Assembly: GCA_033002965.1 (NCBI GenBank)
Contig: JAURVB010013256.1
Span: 20,299 to 84,298 of the forward strand
DNA from: Piper betle
Lineage: Eukaryota > Streptophyta > Magnoliopsida > Piperales > Piperaceae
Length of the DNA stretch: 64,000 nt
Direction: 5' to 3'
Made by a program: the position numbers and the translations under genes. Under the pieces are notes generated by a model that worked only from the letters and a program-made list of their open reading frames with translations, ran no database searches and was not told the origin of the DNA. Positions 1 through 10,865 of the stretch are shown one piece after another; within the stretch, counting starts at the first letter, position 1, and each line of letters starts with the position of its first letter.

Positions 1-962
1 GTTGGTGGTTATGCACTCGATCGGCGGTTGTGCAACTTTGTTAGCTACAGTGCTACATAAGTGCTAAAAAACCTGATCCTAGTCGTATGCATCGTAAATC
101 TACTACTATCTCTAACATACCTTGGCTACTAACAGCTTAGCTCAGGTTGTCCCACCATGCGTGTCTGATCCGAAGGGGTTTGGATCATGTCCTGACACAT
201 ATAATGGTAAACCTATGCTGAACTCACTGTAATCTCCTGAAATCTGGAGTGGTTGCTTTCATCAGTGCTGATTGGCCCTCAATAGTAATCCTGATCTTTT
301 CCTCATCATATTGAGACCTCTGTCTGGCAAAGTGAAGCTAAAACTATTGCCCATGGGTCATAAACTAGTGGAAGAGGGGGAGGTGGTGAAGTGCTAACCG
401 AACTGTCGATTCACCATGCTACTCATCCTCATTCTTCACTATCTTCTGGAAGTGGTCCATCTCATGTGCCTACCATCTTGCCAGTAACTCTATACTTCAA
501 GCTCCTTACTGTTACCCCTTTTCTTTTTAACTCATTCCCATCATGCACACCATGTCCCGTAGAAACAGGACTAATGTGGTGACATGAAGACAAGAACACC
601 TGGTCAATCATCCAATTCACTTATGCGATGGACAGAACTAGTGGGTCTCTAAACCCATCATGACAATCCTGACAGATTCTAGCTCACATCAACTAACATC
701 AGAATCTGGTATAAGATGAGATCTTATACCCATTATACCTTTGCTAGCACTACAATATTCCCTACTCACATCTAACTGACAAACAGTTTGATATAACGAT
801 AAAATCCATAGAAATGACCTGCCAACTTAACTAAGGCCAATTCTACATACTTCTGATCGAGTCCTGAAAACACTGTTATGTAACTAACTTATGAAAAAAA
901 TGACCTGCATGTAAAGAAAATCAAAAGAAACATACCTGCTATTACAAGTCTTTGCCACACAT
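1..962. other. Unassigned sequence left of the first LTR element
   Basis: I recognise no gene, RNA or transposon terminus here. Reading frames are short and show no known motif. The right boundary is set by the TG that opens the LTR at 963. The last five bases, CACAT (958-962), are the expected left half of a target-site duplication, but the partner cannot be found because the element's right LTR is broken. It may be older, decayed repeat. Confidence 0.5.
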
Positions 963-2333
963 TGTAAAAACCATGATTTTTATTACAAGACTCGAACCTA
1001 AATATTATGAAATAAATATCGATGAACCAATAAGGTTGGTTATCAAGTCGACAGGTCATGGTTCGACTTAAGGTCACCTAGAAAATACCAATTAATGAAT
1101 GGATGATGGGGTGTGAGAATTTAATGAAGGGGCTCGTTGTACCAAGGAAATACCTATGGATGATGGGGTTTGAGAATTTAATGGAGGGAATGGTTGAAGT
1201 GTATATATATACAGGAGGAGGATCATTGAGGGGGAAAAAAACTTTTTCCTAGCCGTCAAATTCTTCTTGCCTCCTCTCCGACCCAGGTGACCTCCCATTT
1301 CTTCGTCAGTATTTCACCCCTCATCTTATTTGTTTCCATTATGATTCTTGCATGCAAGGTTTGTTCGACACGCCTTGCTAAGTTGCTAGGTCCCTAGCGT
1401 CTTATGCATGGGGTTCTTGTCAACTGCTTAGTATGAACTGCTGCGAGACTTTGGGGTCGGGTGTTTGTTTTGTTGTGGATGTGCTGCTTTGCTTCATCCT
1501 CTGATTGGCAAGAATTGTTGGGATTCTTTGAATTGCTTAGTTATTTTGTTAATGGACATGTAAGAATGGACCTGACAGCCAATAATGGACATGTCAGAAT
1601 GGACTTGACAGTCAAAAATGGATATGTCAAAATGGACCTGACAGCTAATAATGGACATGTCAGAATGGACCTGACAGCCAATAATAGATATGTCAGAATG
1701 GACCTGACAGCTAATGGTTGACATGTCATAGTGGACCTGATAGCCAAAAATAGACATGTTAGAATGGACCTAACAGCCAATAATGGACATGTCAGAATGG
1801 ACCTGATAGCCAATAATGAACATATAAGAATGGACCTGACAGCCAATAATGACTAATCTTAAAATGACCTGGGAGACCACCTAATCTCAGAATGAACTAG
1901 GAGACAAACTTTTAATCTCAAAATGGCCTGAGAGCCTATAGAACTACATTGAGCTTGATCCCGACATGGGTATGTAGGCTAATCAAGATTGTTTGATTTC
2001 AGCTCACTTAAGGAAGAATGAAAGTATGGTTGGTGGTTCTTTTACGAACACAGGGTAGGAGAATGGATAATAAATTGGACTTCCTTTTATTTTCTTGTGT
2101 TATACAAGTGGCTTTGGGAAATGATCCAAGACTATTGAACTATTATTATTATGCCTTGACTAACCATAATTTACTTTCAATGAGTCATACTTATGGTTTC
2201 AATAGAAATCATGTAACATATTAGTAATGCCCAGACCGGTTAGGGCTGATCGTTACAGGGTTGGTTTGGTATAATTTCGAGTAACGCCTAGCCAGCTAGG
2301 CCCACAATGTGTGAAAAATGGTGGGTCGTTACA
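963..2333 (+). repeat. 5' LTR of a short Tekay-related element
   Basis: It opens with TGTAAAAACC and ends with GGTCGTTACA, directly before a tRNA-Met-type primer site. A second copy begins at 2630, preceded by a purine-rich tract. Its 3' third (about 1980-2333) matches the end of the 2.7-3.5-kb LTRs elsewhere in the window, including the segment reading TTGGACTTCCTTTTATT. At 1.37 kb it is a short relative of that family. It holds a 33-bp minisatellite followed by a few units of a second, unrelated one. Confidence 0.85.
1554..1855 (+). repeat. 33-bp minisatellite (type A) inside the LTR
   Basis: About nine imperfect copies of a unit containing GGACATGTCAGAATGGACCT and a CAGCCAATAAT spacer. 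The period is 33, measured from GGACATG at 1554 to the next at 1587. Because 33 is a multiple of three, long open frames run through it on both strands. They are a by-product of the repeat and not genes. A few CTAATCTCAGAATGAAC-type units (type B) follow at about 1856-1935. Confidence 0.9.
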
Positions 2334-2629
2334 GGTGGTATCAAAGCATGGTTTCCCACAAACTCACATTTTATGACTCAAGTACCTTGTTGAAAAGTCT
2401 AGTAATAATCTTTTCCACTGTGTTATGTTATTAATTAACAAAGTTCTTCGATAATAAATCTCCCCGTCGGTGCTACAATTTCGGTAGGACGAGACACATG
2501 ATAAAGACTGTCATCAGCCTCCGAAGCAACAACAGGAGCAGCCTGAGATCCCGAAAGATATAATAAATCATGCTTATCATCTTGCTGTTCTAATGTTTTA
2601 GGGACGAAATATCACTAAGTTGGGGAGAT
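2334..2629 (+). pseudogene. Collapsed internal region of the short Tekay-related element
   Basis: Only 296 bp separate the two LTRs. After the primer site and leader, the sequence jumps to a tail of gag (about 2531-2560, encoding QPPKQQQEQPE) and then to the 3' end of an interior, with GGGACGAAATAT and a polypurine tract at about 2616-2629. The gag tail matches the end of gag at about 52089-52116 and keeps CAG where that copy has TAG. The whole protease-to-chromodomain region is gone, so the element could move only with proteins supplied by relatives. Confidence 0.8.
2336..2347 (+). other. Primer-binding site, initiator tRNA-Met type
   Basis: TGGTATCAAAGC lies two bases after the LTR end. 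It matches the complement of the plant initiator tRNA-Met 3' end (TGGTATCAGAGC) with one change. The same variant follows the 5' LTR at 48099. Confidence 0.85.
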
Positions 2630-3166
2630 TGTAAAAACCATGATTTTTATTACAAGACTTGAACCTAAATATTATGAAATAAATATTTTTGAACAAATAT
2701 GGTTGGTTATCAAGTTGACAGGTCATGGTTTGACTTAAGGTCACCTAAAAAATACCTATTCATGAATAGATAATGGGGTGTGAGAATTTAATGATGGGGC
2801 TCGTTGAACCTAGGAAATACCTATGGATGATGGGGTATGAGAATTTAATGGTGGAAATGGTTGAAGTGTATATATATATATGTACGAGGAGAGGAGCGTT
2901 GAGGGGGAAAAACTTTTCCTAGCCATCAAATTATTCTTGCCTCCTCTCCTTCCCTGGCGACCTCCCCATTTCTACGTGAGTATTTCGTCCCTCATCTTAT
3001 TTGTTTCCAATAGGATTCTTGCATGCAAGGTTTGTTGGAGATGCACTACTAAGTTGCTAGATCCCTCGCGTCTTATGCATTGGGTTCTTGTCGACTGCTT
3101 AGTATGAACTGCTGCATGTCTTTGGGGTGGGGTGTTTGTTTTGTTGTGGGTGTGTTGCTTTGCTTC
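2630..3166 (+). repeat. 3' LTR of the short element, first part
   Basis: It repeats the LTR at 963 from TGTAAAAACC onward, with scattered substitutions and small indels. It is cut at GCTTC (3162-3166), where a TRIM begins. It resumes at 13764 with the same GCTTC, and the joined order matches the uninterrupted copy at about 1490-1500. Confidence 0.85.
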
Positions 3167-3320
3167 TGTGAGATCCCTCAACTTAGTCTCACTTCTAATA
3201 CATACAAGGAGAAGATCCTGTTTATAAGTGGGAATGGACTAGAGATCTTTAACTTTCGGGGTACCCATTTTAAAGAAATGACTTAGCCCATTACATTGCA
3301 CTTTAGGCTGGGTCGTTACA
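3167..3320 (+). repeat. 5' LTR of the outer TRIM
   Basis: A 154-bp terminal repeat opening TGTGAGATCC and closing GGTCGTTACA, followed at 3323-3334 by a perfect tRNA-Met primer site (TGGTATCAGAGC). TTTATAAGTGGG near 3219 could be a TATA-type promoter. With the repeat at 13614-13763 it bounds the outer TRIM, flanked by the 5-bp duplication GCTTC (3162-3166 and 13764-13768). Confidence 0.88.
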
Positions 3321-3322
3321 AA

Positions 3323-3334
3323 TGGTATCAGAGC
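3323..3334 (+). other. TRIM primer-binding site (tRNA-Met)
   Basis: TGGTATCAGAGC, a perfect 12-base complement to the initiator tRNA-Met 3' end, two bases after the TRIM LTR. Confidence 0.9.
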
Positions 3335-3405
3335 CGACCTGGTTCCTTGTTAGATGGTGGGCTGGATTTGAAACATTGGCTAGGCTGCCGGTCACGGGCC
3401 AGAAA

Positions 3406-3871
3406 TGTAACGACCCAGCCCAAAGTGCAACATAATGGGCTAAGTCATTTCTTTAAAATGGGTACCCCGAAAGTTAAAGATCTATAGTCCATTCCCACTT
3501 ATAAACAGGATTTTCTCCTAGTATGTATTAGAAGTAGGACTAAGATGAGGGATCTCACAATCCACCCACCTTAGGGAATTTTGTCCCCGAAATGCTTATT
3601 CTTGGCCCATTGCTAGCGCCAGCCCACGACCTTTCTGGCCCGTGACCGGCAGCCTAGCCAACGTTTCTAATCCAGCCCACCATCTAACACGGAACCAGGT
3701 CGGCTCTAATACCATTTGTAACAACCCAGCCCAAAGTGCAACGTAATGGGCCTAAGTCATTTCTTTAAAACGGGTACCCCAGAAGTTAAAGATTTATAGT
3801 CCATTCCTACTTATAAATAGGATCTTCTCCCAGTAGGTACTAGATGTGGGACTAAGTTGAGGGATCTCACA
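3406..3871 (-). mobile_element. Complete TRIM in inverted orientation
   Basis: Read on the minus strand, this has an LTR (3717-3871), a primer site (3703-3714, one change from the tRNA-Met complement), a short interior, a purine tract (3560-3572 on this strand) and a second LTR (3406-3559). Total length is 466 bp with no coding capacity, typical of terminal-repeat retrotransposons in miniature. The flanks (AGAAA left, TCTGT right) do not form a target duplication, so rearrangement after insertion is likely. Confidence 0.85.
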
Positions 3872-4034
3872 TCTGTAGATCTTTAACTTCTGGGGTACCC
3901 ATTTTAAAGAAATGACGTCGGCCCATTACGTTGCACTTTGGGCTAGATCGTTACAAATGGTATCAGAGCCGACCTGGTTCCGTGTTAGATGGTGGGCTGG
4001 ATTAGAAACGTTGGCTAGGATGCCGGTCACGAGC
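3872..4034 (+). mobile_element. TRIM fragment: truncated LTR, primer site and interior
   Basis: This plus-strand copy starts mid-LTR (about 3875), ends the LTR at 3955, and carries the primer site TGGTATCAGAGC at 3958-3969 and 65 bp of interior. The interior is cut at 4034 by the Athila element and continues at 13531. With the LTR at 3167 the nest has two plus-strand TRIM 5' ends but one 3' end, which suggests a tandem or recombined TRIM. Confidence 0.8.
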
Positions 4035-5205
4035 TGTTAAGTGTTTAAAATATTCAATATTTACCCAGGTTTTTTAATATGATTTTGTACTTCTCGGGTA
4101 TAAACATTATTAATTAAGTAATATTTTACTTTATTATTTTAGTTAATTAATATTTTATTATATATGCTTAACTTTGATGTTTTAATGCAGAAAAAGATGA
4201 ATAAATTAAGCTTTCGATTTGATTGGTCATGACACTTGGCGCCACCCAATGGCTACAATGTATGGTGTTCAATGGAGTCGAACAGTTGGAAACTTAAAGG
4301 GATATTAAAATTAATTATATTACGTCGATTTGCGAACACCCTCTTCGAATTCTTGTGTCTCCACTTCTATATAAAGGGGTGGTCATTTGTTGTTGATCAT
4401 ATCTCATCTCTTGGCTTCAGATTGTAGTAGAAGTAGTAGTTTTAGTTTTTGTAATTTCTTTCTCTTTCGTAATAAAAGTTAGTTTCTTCTTTATATTGTT
4501 TTTCTTTATATTGTTTTCTATTTTTATTATGGAGTAGTTTTATATTTCGTTTTAAAGAAGAATGGAACTTAACATGATTTAATTGAATTCATTTCAAGCT
4601 CTTACTCTTTTATTCAATCGGATTGTTTGAATTATCATGTTCTAAATGCTAAGAATAGATTCATCACCTATTTCTTAGATCATGAGGTTTAATTAGATTT
4701 CGAGAGAAATTAATTAGATTAGTCATTGATAATTCATCATACGACGAGTCTTTTGACTTGTTTGTCGTTGTGGTCAGAAGATATACAACACCGTATGCGG
4801 TTGTAAGGCACTTCTTAATGCATTATTTTGTTGGTTAATCAATTATCACCGGGAGGTAGAAATTGAGGCAAAATAATAGAAGCATGAAGGAGCGGAGCCA
4901 CCATGTCATATAATTATCCTAGATCGACAATCCGAAGGAATAAAATATAAGATTAAGATTTGATGAGATTAAATTCATGTTATGGGAAATTCGACTCTAG
5001 AACGAGTTTTATAATTTTAACTTCGCCTTTAATTTGAAGATATTACTTAGATTTAGTTAAGTTGGTTGTCTTTGTTTTGTCCTTCATTTTATTCTCTTTA
5101 ATTAAGTTAAGGAAATTCATCTCCTTGTGGGGCGATACTCAATGTTATCATTATATTACTTGTTTCCACCATGTATACTTGCATGTCACTGAAAATAGTC
5201 TAACA
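4035..5205 (+). repeat. Athila 5' LTR
   Basis: 1171 bp from TGTTAAGTG to GTCTAACA. The near-identical partner is at 12359-13530 and a third, more divergent copy at 28123-29274. CTATATAAAGGGG at about 4369-4381 is a strong TATA box candidate and is kept in all three copies, so transcription probably starts about 30 bp downstream. Confidence 0.93.
4369..4381 (+). promoter_or_regulatory. Probable TATA box of the Athila LTR
   Basis: CTATATAAAGGGG is conserved at the equivalent place in the other two Athila LTRs (about 12691 and 28452). The position is plausible for the U3/R boundary. The start site itself is inferred. Confidence 0.6.
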
Positions 5206-5211
5206 AGTTTT

Positions 5212-5229
5212 TGGCGCCGTTGCCGGGGA
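5212..5229 (+). other. Athila primer-binding site (tRNA-Asp)
   Basis: TGGCGCCGTTGCCGGGGA is an 18-base match to the complement of the plant tRNA-Asp 3' end, the primer used by Athila elements. It lies six bases after the LTR. The second copy at 29281 has one change (TGGCACCG). Confidence 0.92.
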
Positions 5230-5324
5230 GATCAAATTTTCTTAATTAATTTAGGATTAGAATTTTGAGTGTTTTTCTTTTCTTTTTAGATTTTAGTGTC
5301 TGATTTAAAAAAAAAACTATATCA

Positions 5325-6925
5325 TTGTCTTCTTCCTTGCTATCATTTATTTGTTACCATTTGTTTATGCATCGATTAGTGCGGTCACCCTTGTTTTCTT
5401 ATGATCCAGAGATTGAAAGGACATTGAGAAATTTGCGTGCCGCTGGAAGAAGAGCACAGGAAGCCATAGAAGAAGAAGCCATGGACCCACAACAACAACA
5501 AATACCTCCACTTCCACCGATTGTAGCAGTAGCAAATGATGACAATAGGGCAATCCAAGATTGGGTTGTACCTCTTGCAAGAGGGTTACAACCTAGTATT
5601 ATTGCACCACCGGTGAATGCGACCCACTTCGAGCTTAAGCCAGTTTTATTTAACATGTTACAAACCATAGGACAATTTAGTGGATTGCCTACTGAAAATC
5701 CTAACAGGCATATCATGGATTTCCTATCGGTTTGTGATATGTATAAGCAACTTGGTGTCTCTGATGACGCTCTCCGCCTTCGTTTATTTCCATTCTCATT
5801 AATAGGAAGTGCGAAAGAATGGTTGTATCATTAGATTCAATAACCACTTGGGATGAATTATCTGAAAAATTTTTGTTAAAATATTTTCCACCTTCTAAAA
5901 CTGCTAAATTACGTAATGAAATTTTATCTTTTTTGCAGTTTGATGGTGAGTCTCTCTTTGAGGCATGGGAAAGATATAAAGAATTGTTAAAAAAGTGTCC
6001 CAACCATGGTATAGAAAGATGGATGCAACTCCAAAATTTCTATAACGGGTTGTTGGGGCAAACAAAGAACATAGTTGATGCGGCGGCCAATGGATCATTT
6101 CTTAGGAAGAGCCCACATGAAGCTTTCCAATTGCTAGAATTAATGGTTCCTAGCAACCATCATGCCACACAAGAAAGGCATCCAAGGAGGACTACCGGAG
6201 TTTTAGAATTAGATGCACTTACTGTTTTATCTGCTCAGGTCAGTGCTTTAACTAATCAAGTTCAAAATCTTAATATGCAGGGACATGTTAAGGCTGTGGA
6301 GCCAAGGTGTGAATGGTGTGGACAAGGACATTCTACTGGTCAATGTACAACAGATCAAGTTAACTATGTAGGCAACTTTAATAAGAACAACAATCCCTAT
6401 TCCAACACCTACAATGCGGGCTGGCGCAATAACCCCAACTTTTCATGGAATAATTCTCCACAACCGGCTGCTGTTCCCACTAATCCACCACCATCACAAC
6501 ATTCTCGACCTCCTTCACTCTCTTTTCAGCAACAACCACAACAACCGGATTTGATCCAAATGTTCAATTCCATGCAGCAAACTATGCAACAATTCATGCA
6601 GAATCAGCAACAACAACAACAACAATTTATGCAACAAGTTATGGTGCAATTAAACAAGGAACCTAGTGAGCGACCCAAGGGTGTACTTCCTAGCCAACCA
6701 GAACAACCAAGGAATGATGGTCAAGAGCATTGCAAAGCTATAACAACCCGGAGTGGTATTACTTTACAAGAACCAGCTCAACCCAATGAAGTTAGGGAAC
6801 AAGATGATAAGCCAAGCAACAAACGTGAACCCAATACATTGGTTAGCTTACTCGGAAGCAAAGGGAAAGAAAAAGATGAAGTACTTATAGATGAGGTCGA
6901 GGAAAAGGTACCATTTCCTTCTTGA
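5325..6925 (+). pseudogene. gag: Athila Gag, split by a 1-bp deletion
   Basis: Gag packages the element RNA into virus-like particles. The frame opens near 5325 and continues in a second frame from 5819. The sister copy at about 29898 reads GGTTGTCATC where this one reads GGTTGTATC, so one C was lost near 5826. The retrotransposon Gag domain (FSGLPTENPNRHI, AKEWL, WDELSEKFLLKYF, ESLFEAWERYKELL) precedes a CCHC-like knuckle of Athila type, CEWCGQGHSTGQC (about 6310-6348). A Gln-rich stretch (about 6520-6650) and the TTRSG motif at the Gag/protease linker follow. The TGA at 6923-6925 probably arose from CGA, since the next frame continues the same polyprotein. Confidence 0.9.
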
Positions 6926-8965
6926 TTGAGGAAACAAAGTGATGAAAAATATTTCAAAAAATTTCTAGATATATTTAAGAAATTACAAATTAACATACCT
7001 TTTGCTGAAGCACTTGAACAGATGCCTAGTTATGTAAAATACTTGAAGGATATTCTAGCAAAGAAAAGGAGAGTATATGACAATGAAGTTGTAGCCATGA
7101 CAGAGGAATGTAGTGCTGTCCTCCAAAGAAAACTTCCTCCTAAGATAAAAGATCCGGGAAAATTTGTGATTCCATGTTCAATTGGAGGAAATGTTCATTG
7201 TAATGCTTTATGTGACTTAGGTTCTAGCATTAATCTTATGTCATTTTCTGTTTTCAAAAGGTTAGGAATCAAGGATATTGCTCCTACCAACATCACACTT
7301 CAGTTGGCTGACCGATCATTGGTATATCCTAAAGGAGTCATTGATGATGTTTTAATAAAAGTTGACAAGTTTATCTTTCCTGCAGATTTTGTAGTGCTTG
7401 AAATGGAAGGAAGGAATGATGATATACCACTCATTGTCGGGAGAGGTTTCTTGGCAACGGGGAGAACACTGATCGACGTAGCCGCCGGAAAACTTACGCT
7501 TAGGGTAAACAACGATTATGTCACATACAACATTTTTAAATCCATGAATTGCCCAGATGCAACATATGATTGTTCTAGAATTGAACTAAGTGATAAAATA
7601 ATGTACAAAGGGGATCAGTTGAGTGATTCATTACATAAAGCCATAAATTCTCTTTGTGAAGAAGATATTGATGTGGAAGAAATGGTTAAAGTATTAGATT
7701 CGCAACCGATCTTGCCTAGAAGATTTAGAGTTGTGGAACCTTTAGATTTACCATTCCACAAATTGCTGCCATCAGTTGAAGTACCACCTATTTTGGAGTT
7801 AAAACAACTTCCAAAACATCTCAAGTATACTTTTTTAGGGCCTAATGACACTCTTCCTGTTATTATTTCTTCAGAGCTAACTATGTTGCAGGAAGAGAAG
7901 CTGATTAGAATACTAAAGGATCACATGTCAGCTATTGCTTGGACTATAGCAGATATAAAAGGCATCGATCCATCCTTTTGTATGCATAGAATCAACTTAG
8001 TGGATGGATGCAGTCCAACTGTAGAGCATCAACGACGACTCAATCCCAACATGAAAGAAGTGGTCAAGAAGGAAATTATTAAGTGGTTGGATGCTGGTGT
8101 GATATATCCCATTGCTGATAGTACTTGGGTAAGTCCAATACAATGTGTACCAAAGAAAGGAGGTATAACTGTGGTAAAGAATGAGAGAGACGAACTAATT
8201 TCTACAAGAGCCATCACGGGATGGCGTGTGTGCATGGACTATAGGAAGCTCAACAAGGCTACAAAAAAAGATCACTTTCCTCTTCCTTTTATTGATCAAA
8301 TGCTTGATAGATTAGCTGGGAATGCTTACTATTGTTTTCTTGATGGATATTCAGGTTACAATCAGATTACCATTGCACCCGAGGATCAAGAGAAAACGAC
8401 GTTCACTTGTCCTTATGGCACTTTTGCTTTTCGGCGAATGCCCTTTGGCTTGTGTAATGCTCCCGCTACATTTCAAAGATGCATGATGGCCATTTTTACT
8501 GATATGATTGAACATGGCCTAGAAGTATTTATGGATGACTTTACTATTTTTGGAGAGATGTTTGATGAATGCTTATCTATTTTATCTTGTGTTCTTAAAC
8601 GTTGTCAAGATACTAATCTTGTTCTTAATTGGGAAAAATGTCATTTTATGGTACAGGAAGGAATAGTTTTGGGACATAAAGTTTCATGCCAAGGACTTGA
8701 AGTAGACAAGGCAAAAGTTGTAGCTATAGAAAAGCTCCCACCTCCTACATCGGTGAAAGAAATTAGAAGTTTTTTAGGACATGCGGGATTCTACAGACGT
8801 TTTATAAAGGATTTTTCTCAAATCTCAAAACCTTTATGTGCTTTACTAGAAAGAGATGCAATTTTATATTTTGATGATGCATGTTTGAAAGCTTTTGAGA
8901 CTTTGAAACATATAATTGATTTCAGCTCCCATTATGATTGCACCGGATTGGTCACAACCTTTTGA
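6926..8965 (+). pseudogene. pol: Athila Pol: protease and reverse transcriptase
   Basis: The frame follows the Gag stop directly. The aspartic protease centre is CDLGSSINLM (about 7212-7241), in the Athila form DLG. The RT domain begins near WVSPIQCVPKKGG (about 8126) and includes WRVCMDYRKLN, GYSGYNQI, MPFGLCNAPATFQ and the catalytic FMDDF (about 8529), with SFLGHAGFYRRFI in the connection region. An extra base at about 8912-8916 shifts the frame, and it closes at 8963-8965 just as RNase H should begin. The RT catalytic aspartates are intact; the break is downstream of them. Confidence 0.93.
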
Positions 8966-9533
8966 AGTAATGTGTGATGCCAGTGACCATGCAATAGGTG
9001 CTGTTTTAGGCCAAAGGAAGGGCACCTTTTTCTATGTTATCTATTATATTAGTAAGACATTGAATGATACACAACACAATTATACTACAACTGAAAAGGA
9101 ATTGTTAGCAGTAGTGCATGCTGTTGATAAGTTTAGATCATATTTGCTGAGTTCAAAGGTTATTGTATATACCGATCATGCTACGCTAAAATACCTTTTG
9201 CCTAAGAAGGATTGCAAACCTAGGCTAATCCGTTGGGTTCTTTTATTGTAGGAATTTGATGTGGAGATTAAAGACAAGAAAGGAAGTGAGAATGTTGTAG
9301 CAGACCACCTTTCTCGGTTGAGCCAAGCACACAATGTTAAGGATGATCCACCTGTAAATGAGATTTTCCCTGATGAAAATATATTGGTCATTGAAAGTAG
9401 TGTTGTCCCATGGTTTGCTGATTTAGCAAATTACTTGGTGAGCGGGAAGATGCCACTGGACTTGAACTTTCAACAAAAGAAACGATTTCTTCCGATGACC
9501 CTCTTCTCTTCAAGCAATGTGCTGATGGAATGA
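8916..9533 (+). pseudogene. pol: Athila Pol: RNase H with one stop and a frameshift
   Basis: RNase H removes the RNA template strand during reverse transcription. [14 protein letters not shown] (about 8970), [23 protein letters not shown] and the [10 protein letters not shown] segment (about 9169) are clear. A TAG at 9249-9251 stands where relatives have Gln (CAG) in the segment RWVLLL-EFD. The frame resumes at 9252 with the linker KKGSENVVADHLSRL. A base is missing near 9455, which throws the end of this segment out of frame and leads to the stop at 9531-9533. The integrase continues from 9530 in another frame. Confidence 0.9.
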
Positions 9534-10865
9534 TAAGAAGATGTGTACCAGAAGATGAAATGGAGTCCATACTTCATCATTGTCACTCAACAGATTACGG
9601 CGGGCACTTTGGAAGTACTAGGACAGCGATGAAAGTTCTCCAATCAGGATTATTTTGGCCTATACTATTTAAAGATGCAAGACATTTTATTGAGAGATGT
9701 GATCGCTGTCAAAGGGCTGGAAATTTGTCAAGGAAAAATGAAATGCCTCTCAACTTTATTCTTGAAGTGGAATTATTTGATGTATGGGGTATAGATTTTA
9801 TGGGTCCTTTTCCTCCATCAAACTCTAACATTTATATTCTTTTAGCTGTAGATTATGTTTCTAAATGGGTTGAAGCAGTGGCCTTACCTTCAAATGATGG
9901 CAAGGTGGTGGTTAAGTTTTTAAAGAAGAATATATTTACCAGATTTGGTACACCTCGGGCAATCATTAGTGTTTGATGTATGGGGTATAGATTTTATGGG
10001 TCCTTTTCCTCCATCAAACTCTAACATTTATATTCTTTTAGCTGTAGATTATGTTTCTAAATGGGTTGAAGCAGTGGCCTTACCTTCAAATGATGGCAAG
10101 GTGGTGGTTAAGTTTTTAAAGAAGAATATATTTACCAGATTTGGTACACCTCGGGCAATCATTAGTGATGGAGGATCTCACTTTTGCAATAGGCAATTTG
10201 AAGCTTTATTGGCCAAGTATGGAGTGAAACATAAGGTTACTACCGCTTACCATCCACAAACTAACGGTCAAGCTGAAGTATCTAATCGAGAGATTCTTAA
10301 GATTCTAGAAAAGGTAGTAAAAGGTAATAGAAAAGATTGGTCTATTCGGTTAGATGATGCTTTATGGGCTTATAGAACAGCTTTCAAGACACCAATCGGT
10401 ATGTCTCCTTATCGATTAGTGTTTGGAAAGGCTTGTCATCTTCCCCTAGAATTAGAACATAAAGCTTTTTGGGCCATTAAGGAATTGAACTTTGACTTGG
10501 AAGCATGTGGAAAAATGAGACTACAACAACTTATTGAATTAGAAGAAATTAGGAGAGCTTCTTATGAAAATGCCAAAATCTATAAGGAGAAATCCAAAGC
10601 ATGGCATGATCAAAGAATTGTTTCTAAACTATTTTCACCTGGACAAAAAGTATTGTTATATGATTCAAGGTTGAAAATTTTCAAAGGAAAATTGAAATCA
10701 AGATGGTTTGGTCCTTACATTGTGCAAACAGTTTTTCCACATGGTGCAATTGAAATTAGGACTGAGCATGGGGATCGATCATTTAAAGTCAATGGAAGTA
10801 GACTGAAACACTACTATGAAGGGGAGCAACTTTGGAAGTCCTCCATCACATTATATAAAGAATGA
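9530..10865 (+). pseudogene. pol: Athila integrase, disrupted by a 196-bp tandem duplication
   Basis: Integrase joins the cDNA to the target. The zinc-binding N-terminus ([13 protein letters not shown] to CDRCQRAG, about 9575-9720) is followed by the core: first Asp in WGIDFMGPF, second in IISDGGSHF (about 10163) and Glu in QAEVSNREI (about 10270). The segment 9776-9971 is repeated exactly at 9972-10167. Since 196 is not a multiple of three, the first pass ends out of frame and the full core is readable only from the second copy (open 9945-10865). The GPY-like C-terminal part (RWFGPYIV, about 10700) is present. No chromodomain follows, as expected for Athila. Confidence 0.92.
9776..10167 (+). 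repeat. 196-bp perfect tandem duplication in the integrase core
   Basis: Two adjacent copies (9776-9971 and 9972-10167) look identical base for base. The first ends ...CATTAGTG and runs straight into TTTGATGTATGG, the start of the second. Perfect identity in an otherwise decayed element points to a recent event or an assembly artefact. Confidence 0.92.

Noticed and set aside
1461..1846. Open frames of 86-101 codons on both strands with repeated peptides
   Set aside because: They result from a 33-bp repeat (a multiple of three) and read open on both strands.
3167..3320. Cassandra-type TRIM with a 5S rRNA promoter
   Set aside because: I looked for the 5S internal promoter in the 154-bp LTR and did not see it.
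5212..5229. tRNA gene fragment
   Set aside because: The match to tRNA-Asp covers only the 18-base 3' complement next to an LTR, which is a primer-binding site.
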